Origin: Enoplolaimus lenunculus
Lineage: Eukaryota > Nematoda > Enoplea > Enoplida > Thoracostomopsidae
DNA length: 64,000 nucleotides
Reading direction: 5' to 3'
Assembly: GCA_030248215.1 (NCBI GenBank)
Contig: JASANG010000274.1
Location: 80,898 to 144,897 of the forward strand
Part shown: piece after piece, positions 57,028 to 64,000 of the stretch
How positions within the stretch are numbered: the first letter of the stretch is position 1
Layout: each line of letters opens with the position of its first letter
Made by a program: the position numbers and the translations under genes
Notes under the pieces: generated by a model
Database searches by the model: none
The model's input: only the letters and a program-made list of their open reading frames with translations
Told to the model about the DNA's origin: nothing

Positions 57028-60000
57028 ATGCAGCTACTCAACTTTCCTGCGTTTATAACGGCGATCTATGTTACGTTATTTGCATCGATTACAGCTGCAA
57101 AGCAAACGGCTGAATGTTGTGAAGCATTTGTATCTTGTTTTGAGCCACTGAGTGAAGCAGATGACGACATTTTTGCATGGTACTACTTAAACATTGCTTT
57201 TTTTCACGGCAGCAACTACGGAGAAAGGGCAAGAATTGGCGCTGTCTTCCTACAAAAATCGTCGCTCCCTGGTTGAAAAAACTATTGGCAGTAGTATAAG
57301 ATTTCTGTTTTATGGAAAGACTTTTTTAAGCTTTAAGTTTAGGTATAAGCTTATTTTTACGCTTAGGCTCAGGCTTTGGCTTAGGAATAAGCTTATACTA
57401 CTGTTACTGCCCTGTTCTATACATTGTCCGATACCTTTGACGAGACACTAGTTTACAGCAGTAGTGCTTTTTAGAGGGAGTAGTTTTTAGGTTTTCGGTA
57501 CCTTGACCACTTTTGTTTTTGTCTTCAATTATGTTTTTGTTTTGGTTACAGTTTCAAGAAGCAAGTCCAAGAAGCTAAGGCTGACGAGTACGATAAGTAA
57601 GTTATATATGCTTATTGGAAACGATGATGAAGCCGATGTGACTAAACATAGTTCTCCTCATTTTCAGTTACCAAATTTGCCTATGCTTTAAAAATTTGAA
57701 TAAATTATACGTGAGGGTGCCAGCCGTAACCCACCAGTTTAAGTCTATTTTAACACATGTAAAACTTAAAATTCTTCCTAATTTCCCCCATTCATAACCC
57801 AATACAAAGTTTGGTGCCTTAAGGTCAAAACCATGCAACTCATCGTGAAATGAAACATATTTTATTTTTTGCGCTATGTTAAGATAGAATTTTAACGTGA
57901 TATTGGTACAATAAAAAGGTACGGGTACGCTACACCGATCTCAACTGATCTGCAGCAATTAAACCTGGAGTATAATATGTTTCGCAAACGTATGAAAATG
58001 TTTTAAATATTAATATAGTGCACAAGCAGATACGGGCGTTGGGTGTATATCGCTACTAATCCAATATGTGTAGGTCGGCGTATAGTTTAATTTATAACAG
58101 TTCCAAATATATTTACAACAATTAACAATCTTACCTGAACTATTTAAATATTTCAGGATCAAAAACTTTGTCGAATTCGCAAGTACGCAATCTAACGACA
58201 CCGATGATTTGTAAGCGTACAAACACCCGCAACAATTATAAATTTGAGAAATTAAAAATTATTTTTGTTAACACAGTTTTGAAAATTATTAAATCTGAAA
58301 ATCGCATTTCATATTATAAAGACCATTTTCTGCTGTTTTCGGCGAAATTGCGTTTTAAATTTCACAAATTATTCAGAAATACATTTTGGCTGCAATGTTA
58401 CTTCAATTATTCGATCTGTGTTTCATAAGCGTGTTCAATCGCATAAGTGATTACTTTCTTTAACCCTGAAATTGATAACAAAGTTGGTTTCGGCTAAGAA
58501 ACTTTATGGCAGCTAATCACTAATACGGCTATCTATCTTGCTGCAGCTGCTGCTTAAGTTCAAAATATCTGAGCAGATGGTTTTTAGTTGTGTAAATTGG
58601 CAATATATGTCGTAGTTCGAGTCTTAGTTCATCCCAATTCTGGATTGGGCTAGCCCAAAGCGGAATCGTGTCTGGTAATGCTATTCGTTTTATGATTGGT
58701 TACTTGATAGCGGCAAATTACTTTAAAATAAACTGTTTGAGTGCTTGGTTGCAGCAGGTAATACTTAACAATTAGCCAATCCAAAAAAAGTTTGTATCTG
58801 CTAATAGTATTTGAGTACGGTATTAAGGCAGTAGCCAATCACAAGGTGTACACTTTTAACAGAGAAAGGATTGCGCCGTGGGCTAGCCCAGGTCGTAGTT
58901 CCGCGTGGACTAGCTCAATTTCGAATTGGGCTAAATTACGGCTTGGGCCACGATATATACCTTTTAATACGTGTAAAAACGCATTTTTTCATTTTCAGGC
59001 TACAGTCATTCCTTGAGAAACAAGGAACAAATTATATCGGGGAATTGTAAGTTTAGTACGTAAATTATCTTGCTCATGTCAGTTTGTATCAGCAACATTT
59101 AGTTAAAGACATAAAATTTTAAACGATATGAGGGCCGTAATAGCCGCATTGCCCACCTATGTTTTCCCCCTTTCTATAAGCGTAAATTAATACCTGTAGT
59201 GTACAGAGATTTATTCAAAGTTCTCTGATATGTTGCAACTCTTGTGATGTGAGGATGAAAGTACATTTATTTAAATTACGCTGTAAATCACAATAAGTCG
59301 ATTAATATACTAAGAAACAGTAAACATTAACTCACTCTGAGTTGATGTGATATTCACTCAGAGTTGAGATAATTCCGAGTAAGTTGCTTAATTAACTCAA
59401 AATGAGTTGATTCCACTCCGAAATCTAAGTACTGAAAGTGCTAATTCAGAAGTCAGACTTCTGTGAGTGCAATCAACTCATTCTGATTTAAAGTCAACTC
59501 ACCGGAATTTACATAGTAAGTAAATTCTAATTTTCTAACAAGCACTTTCAATATGCATTGTTAAACTTGAAACACTGAAAGCTGATTTTTATAACTTTAA
59601 GTTGTGACATGCCGTACGTTTTGGCAAATTATCTGCATTTGCGCGATGATTTTTTACAAATGAACACTTCTGCTTGCACTGAACAAGTACAGTCTTCATA
59701 CGAACGAACAATGAAACGATGTGGAATTTGTCTGTATAATGCAGTTTCCAAAACGTAAGTTAGCCCTTTCTTGTTTATAGTATACTTTGCGAAACTGACA
59801 ACTTATACCTAGATCTTTAGGCTCCACAACTTTCTTAAATCAAGTACAGTTCTTCCCAAAGCCATCAAGTAAATTTTTCCTTTCTAAAAGTATAAGCTAA
59901 AGTTTTTAGCCCCCTAGTGATTTCAGTACTTAAAGGGGCATCTTGTGCAGTGGTACCAAGCGGACATTTCTTTGCAGAAATAAATATGGGCATACCATTA

Positions 60001-61010
60001 GCACCCATCTGTTCACCAAAACTCAACTTCATACACTGGTAAATTGGTGTCTATAAGTTACACATCTCATGAACTTCGTGGGTATTTCTGGCAGTTTCCG
60101 TCAGACCTGGACATTTCTTTGCAGAAATAAAATTAGTATGAGCACACATTTTTTTCTCAAACACTCAACTTCGTAGACGGGCGAAATGGTGGTTATAAGT
60201 CAGACACCGTTGTAACAGATCGATTTTCCTCCGTCAAACCTTTTCCCCCTGAAAAATCTGCTTAGGTCAATTCTTCCGGAGGGGGGTAGATTTGGCTAGA
60301 CAGATGTTTACCGGCAAAATTATTGGCCTTGGCAGCTTTTAGCGAGGAGAAAGATTTGACGGGGAAAGTTCGCTTGTTACGTCAGGTCTGAAATAGTAGA
60401 AATACTCATGAAGCATGTATGCGATGTTTTACGAGACTTGGCCGAAATTTATTCGAGCAAATCATGTTGGCATAATTGCTTTTTAAGCATGCCCGCTCAA
60501 GAATCCGTGACATACCACAATTTGTTAGGTCTGAGCACTCCCTTCTCCCTGTACTACGGGCCCGTGCTTGTTAGTTTCTTTTAGAAACCACAGGTTGTCT
60601 GTTCTTGGACCTTGGTGCAAGTCAGTTGTAGCACGGCTTATTGTACTTCCGATACATATACAAACGCGCGCTGTTAAGCTTTGCTTCAAGCGTGAGGTGC
60701 ACTCAAAGACATAACTGCCGTGCAGCGTGCGAAAGTCAAGAACTCACGCAACGCACAAGTGTGGATCGTGTGCGACGCGGTAGCCCCCGCGGGTTCTAGC
60801 GTCAAGTTTCTATCGCTGAGTGATCATAGTGCACGTCTCCCATCTGAGACACCGGCGTTCGAATCCTAGTATGAAACTAGATAACCGTTAAAGTAGAAAA
60901 TACTCATGTGAGAATGGTTAACTTTCACTGAATTTCACGTCTTGTGTCATTTTTGTTGCAGCTGCATCGTGCCTCATAAAATGACTGACAACAGTGGCAG
61001 ATCCATCTAA
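57028..61010 (+). CDS. small secreted cysteine-containing protein, unknown family
   Basis: I do not recognise this protein. Six exons fit together: 57028-57179, 57552-57596, 58157-58210, 58999-59046, 59602-59754 and 60962-61010, ending in TAA. Every intron is phase 2 and GT-AG, and the sum is 501 bases, giving 166 aa. The first 24 residues are a typical signal peptide (hydrophobic core FITAIYVTLFASIT). The mature part is helix-like, with nine cysteines (AECCEAF, VSC, FACFKK, EFCDM, SAC, RCGIC, KTCIV) and no further membrane span. Three consecutive exons of 45-54 bases each code about 15-18 residues. Exon 1's end is the weakest point: its donor is GTACTA, chosen because it gives the shared phase. 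Exons 2-6 have good sites. No neighbour suggests a role. Confidence 0.68.
57290..57440. mobile_element. TAAGCC-family element
   Basis: AGGTATAAGCTTATTTTTAC, GGCTTTGGCTTAGGAATAAG and GCCCTGTTCTATACATTGTC. It lies in intron 1 of the secreted-protein gene. Confidence 0.55.
59330..59525. mobile_element. CAACTCA-family repeat, opposite orientation
   Basis: AACTCACTCTGAGTTGATG at one end, AGTCAACTCACCGGAATTTA at the other, and CAACTCA/GAGTTGA words throughout. Inverted relative to 55187-55460. It lies in the secreted gene's fourth intron. Confidence 0.6.
59962..60260. repeat. tandem duplication of about 147 bp
   Basis: Two units each begin GGACATTTCTTTGCAGAAAT (59962 and 60109) and contain ACTCAACTTC and TATAAGT stretches at like spacing. 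They are diverged. They lie in the last intron of the secreted gene. Confidence 0.7.
60800..60885 (+). repeat. tRNA-like B-box fragment
   Basis: TGAGACACCGGCGTTCGAATCC is a good B-box context and CGCTGAGTGATCATAGTGC upstream loosely resembles a D-arm. It does not fold as a tRNA. It may be a SINE fragment. Confidence 0.3.
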
Positions 61011-61127
61011 TGAAACATTTTTGAATTTCGATATTAATCTCAATATTGAAAATATGTTAAGAACGATGAAATTTTGACAATTCGTATTCACAGGATCAAA
61101 TTAATATTTATTTCAACTTTAATAACA

Positions 61128-61291
61128 CAGGTCCGTACCCAGGAGGGTCAAGGAAGATCAGCCCCTCATGATGGAAAATTTCAACCCTCTAGAAGATTTT
61201 CAACCTTTCTTGTAAGTCAACGAAAACCTTTGCATGCCCCTCTCGGAAAATTTTTAGCCTCCCCCAGCAAAGTGAGCTTTCTACGGGCCAG
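61128..61291. mobile_element. hAT-type MITE, GCCCGTAGCC family
   Basis: It begins CAGGTCCGTACCCAGGAGG and ends CTTTCTACGGGCCAG. The flanking 8-mers TAATAACA (61120-61127) and TGATAACA (61292-61299) match at seven positions. 164 bp, non-coding. Confidence 0.82.
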
Positions 61292-61384
61292 TGATAACAA
61301 ATATTTGTTACAAGTCGTATTTGTGACTGCGATTCGCTGTGACGTTAATTAAGGCAACGGTTTAGTGTAAATTTGGCTGTTGTA

Positions 61385-61560
61385 CGCTTCCTCCCCACAT
61401 TTAAAGTTAATCTTTAAGCTCCGGCTTATACTTTAAGGTAAGGCTTAGTTAATAGCTTAGACTTAAGCTATGGATTGTTTAGGCTGACGCTTAGGCTAGA
61501 CTTTGCCTAAATTTAAACCTAACCCTAAATTTTGACACGAGCCTACAAAACCAAAGTTTA
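61385..61560. repeat. degenerate TAAGCC/CTTAGG words
   Basis: Scattered GCTTAG, CTTAAGC, CTAAACC and CCTAACCC words. Probably an old TAAGCC-family piece; no ends were resolved. Confidence 0.35.
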
Positions 61561-61789
61561 TATAGAAATGTACAATGGCCTAAACCTGTGTTACAGTGGC
61601 TTAAGAAATAGGTTTCTGTTGTAATTTTCATTGCTAATGCCTTCATAGTATATATAAGCAAATCGCAGCAAATTTCTAGTTCAAAATTAAATCTCAAATG
61701 AGTTACAAAACATGGAATAAATAATGGTACAGAATGGAAAGCGATAGTAATTTTCGCCCGTAACTTGGCTGCCGTCCTCATATCTCACA

Positions 61790-62045
61790 TTCCCATCGCA
61801 AGAATTTGAGATAGCAGGTGAAAATTTCGGATTTCGATGATATGGTAGCAGGTGGGATTTTGGGATTTCAGGATATAGTCGAAGGTAGGATTTTAGGATT
61901 TTGGGATGTGATCTAAAATAGGATTTTCTGATTTCAGGACATGATAGAAAGTAGGATTTTGAGATTCCGGGATACGGTCGAAGGTAGGATTTTGGGATTT
62001 CGGGATACGGTCGAAGGTAGGATTTTGGGATTTCGGGATATAATC
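61790..62045. repeat. minisatellite, unit about 37 bp
   Basis: Six to seven units around AGGTAGGATTTTGGGATTTC plus GGGATACGGTCGA. The last two units are near-identical and the earlier ones diverged. Confidence 0.85.
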
Positions 62046-62340
62046 GAAGTAAGCCTACGCTAATTTAAAACCTATGCATAAGCCTATTTCGAACCTTAGC
62101 CTAAACCGGGGGTTCATTTCACATCTGATCTCTGCTTAAACCAACGACTGCTTTTAAAGCCCAAGCCTTAGCATAAGCCTGAGCTTAAGCCTAAGACTAA
62201 AATTAAGCCTAAGCCCAAGTCAAATGTCAATGCCTAAGTCTATAAAGGCTAGGGCATCGTCAAAGTCTACATTTAACCCTAGGCCAGAACCTATGCCGAA
62301 AACCCGAATTCTAAACATAAGCCCAAGACGGTGCCTAAAA
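62046..62340. repeat. degenerate TAAGCC array
   Basis: Runs such as AGCATAAGCCTGAGCTTAAG with many TAAGCC variants, between two other minisatellites. It has no TAAGCC-family element end. Confidence 0.55.
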
Positions 62341-64000
62341 TCCTTATTTCCCGGGTATCCCAATTTCCCAAAATCCCAATTTCCCAAACTCCCGCGCATA
62401 AAAAGTCGCACCCAAAATCCCAAATTCCCGGGTTATATCCGAAGTTTCCAAAATCTCAATTTCCCAAAATCCTGAAATCCCAATTTTCCAAAATCCCCAG
62501 CGAAAAACGCTGCTGCGCCCGAAATCCCAATTTCCCAGGTAATATCCCAATCTCCCAAAATCCCAATTTCCCTAAAATCCCGAGCGAAAACGCTGCGCCA
62601 AAAATCCCAAGTTTTCGGGTAATAACCAATTTCCCAAAATCCCAAGCAAATAATGCGCCCAAAATTCCAATTTCCCGGGTAATATCCGAATTTCCCAAAA
62701 TCCCAATTTCCCAAAATCTCAATCGAACCACGCTGCGCCGAAATCCCAATTTTCCGGGTAATATAAATATTTCCCAAAATCACAAATTCCCAAAATCCCG
62801 AACAAAAACACTGCGCCCAAAATCCCAATTTCTCGGGTTATATCCGAATTTCCCAAAATTCCATTTTCCCAAAATCCAGCGAAAAACGCTCGCCCAAAAT
62901 CCCAATTTCCCAAAATCCCGAGCGAAAAACGCTGCACCCAAAATCCCAATTTCCCGGGTAATATCCCAATTTCCCCGGTAATATCCCAATTTCCCGGGTA
63001 ATATCCCAATTTCCCAAACTCCCAAATTCCCAAAATCCCGACCAAAAAACGCTGCGCCCAAATCCCAATTTTCCGGGTCATATCCGAATTTCCCAAAATC
63101 CCATTTTCCCAAAATCCCGAACGAACAACGCTGCGCCCAAAATCCCAATTTCCCGGGTAATATCCCAATTTCCCAAAATCCCATTTTCACAAAATCCCGA
63201 GCGAAAAACGCTGCGCCCAAAATCCCAATTTTCCAAAATCCCGAACAAAAAACACTGCGCCCAAAATCCCAATTTCCCGGGTTATATTCGAATTTCCCAA
63301 AATCCCATTTTTTTAAAATCCCGAGCTTTAACGCTGCGCCCAAAATCCCTATTTTACGGGTAATATCCCAATTTCCCAAAATCCCGAGCAAATAATGCTG
63401 CGCCCAAAATCCCAATTTCCTGGGTAATATCCATATTTCCCAAAATCCCGAACAAAAAACACTGCGCCCAAAATCCCAATTTCCCGGCTAATATCCGAAT
63501 TTCCCAAAATCCCGAGCAAATAATGCTGCGCCCAAAATCCCAATTTCCTGGGTAATATCCGAATTTCCCAAAATCCCGAGCGGAAAACGCTGCGCCCAAA
63601 ATCCGAATTTCTCAAAATCCCGAGCGAAAAACGCTGCACCCAAAATTCCAATTTCCCGGGTAATATCCCAATTTCCCAAAATCCCAAATTCCCAAAATCC
63701 CGAACAAAAAATGCAACACCCAAAATCCCAATTTTACACTACCCCGATCGAAAAACGCTGCGCCCAAATCCAAATTTCCCAGGTATCCCAATTTCCCAAA
63801 ATTCCAATTTCCCAAAATTCCGCGCATAAAAAGCTGCGCTCAAAACCCCAATTTCCCGGGTTATATCCGAAGTTCCCAAAATCCCAATTTCCCAAAATCC
63901 TGAAATCCCAATTTTCCAAAATCCCGAGCGAAAAACGCTGCTGCGCCCTAAATCCCTATTTCCCGGGTAATATCCGAATTTCCCAAAATCCCAATTTCCC
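62341..64000. repeat. CCCAATTTCCC minisatellite, runs off the window
   Basis: An array of roughly 11-base words (ATCCCAATTTCCC, AAAATCCC) arranged in higher-order units of about 60-90 bp. Each carries CCCGGGTAATATCC and a CGAGCGAAAAACGCTGCGCC block, inside which AGCG-AAAAA-CGCT can form a hairpin. Long frames occur on both strands because the words lack stops. The array has no end in this window. Confidence 0.92.

Noticed and set aside
62331-63919. Many long overlapping frames on both strands
   Set aside because: They arise because the CCCAATTTCCC minisatellite lacks stop codons. The products are repeats of a few residues with no start or splice context.
62341-64000. CRISPR-like spacing of repeats
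   Set aside because: The DNA is animal nuclear sequence. The intervening parts are themselves variants of the same words and not unique spacers.

Overview
The window is animal nuclear DNA. Several multi-exon genes have GT-AG introns and encode conserved animal proteins. The rest is AT-rich and crowded with short inverted-repeat transposons and minisatellites. The proteins are recognisable but divergent, and introns are a few hundred bases to about 5 kb. That fits a fast-evolving invertebrate such as a tunicate, but the sequence alone does not settle the species. No LTR, retroviral or Polinton-like element was seen.

Five genes can be supported, plus one rebuilt from exon phases. On the minus strand: (1) the 3' part of a gene for an asparagine-rich protein ending in a CaaX-type motif (5643-8950); (2) POLR3C/RPC3, an RNA polymerase III subunit (start 30426, last exon found ends at 21121, C-terminal exon not located); (3) an EAF1/EAF2 (ELL-associated factor) homologue (32631-40695). 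On the plus strand: (4) BCAS2/SPF27 of the PRP19 splicing complex (43715-48421, seven exons, 211 aa, complete); (5) RAB33-type small GTPase (50100-51883, three exons, 280 aa, complete); (6) a small secreted cysteine-containing protein of 166 aa with only phase-2 introns (57028-61010), which I do not recognise. EAF and BCAS2 are head to head about 3 kb apart. POLR3C follows EAF on the same strand, and RAB33 and the secreted gene follow BCAS2.

Region by region: 1-5.6 kb holds repeats, including two elements with perfect 8-bp target duplications. 5.6-9 kb is the Asn-rich gene with a roughly 600-bp GTT repeat. 9-21 kb holds several transposons, a tRNA-derived SINE and no gene I could recognise. 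21-30.4 kb is POLR3C, with a fold-back repeat in one intron and a decayed hAT transposase in another. 30.4-43.7 kb is EAF plus many repeats. 43.7-52 kb is BCAS2 and RAB33. 52-57 kb is repeats. 57-61 kb is the secreted gene. 61-64 kb is almost all minisatellite.

The strongest repeat result is a set of non-autonomous elements, two families of which are assigned to hAT by 8-bp target duplications. Many have bodies built from a family-specific short word (TTCCGG, GGGACAG, GAGACC, TAAGCC, CTCAATTAC). The genes are housekeeping and act in transcription, splicing and membrane traffic; nothing shows that they act as one pathway.
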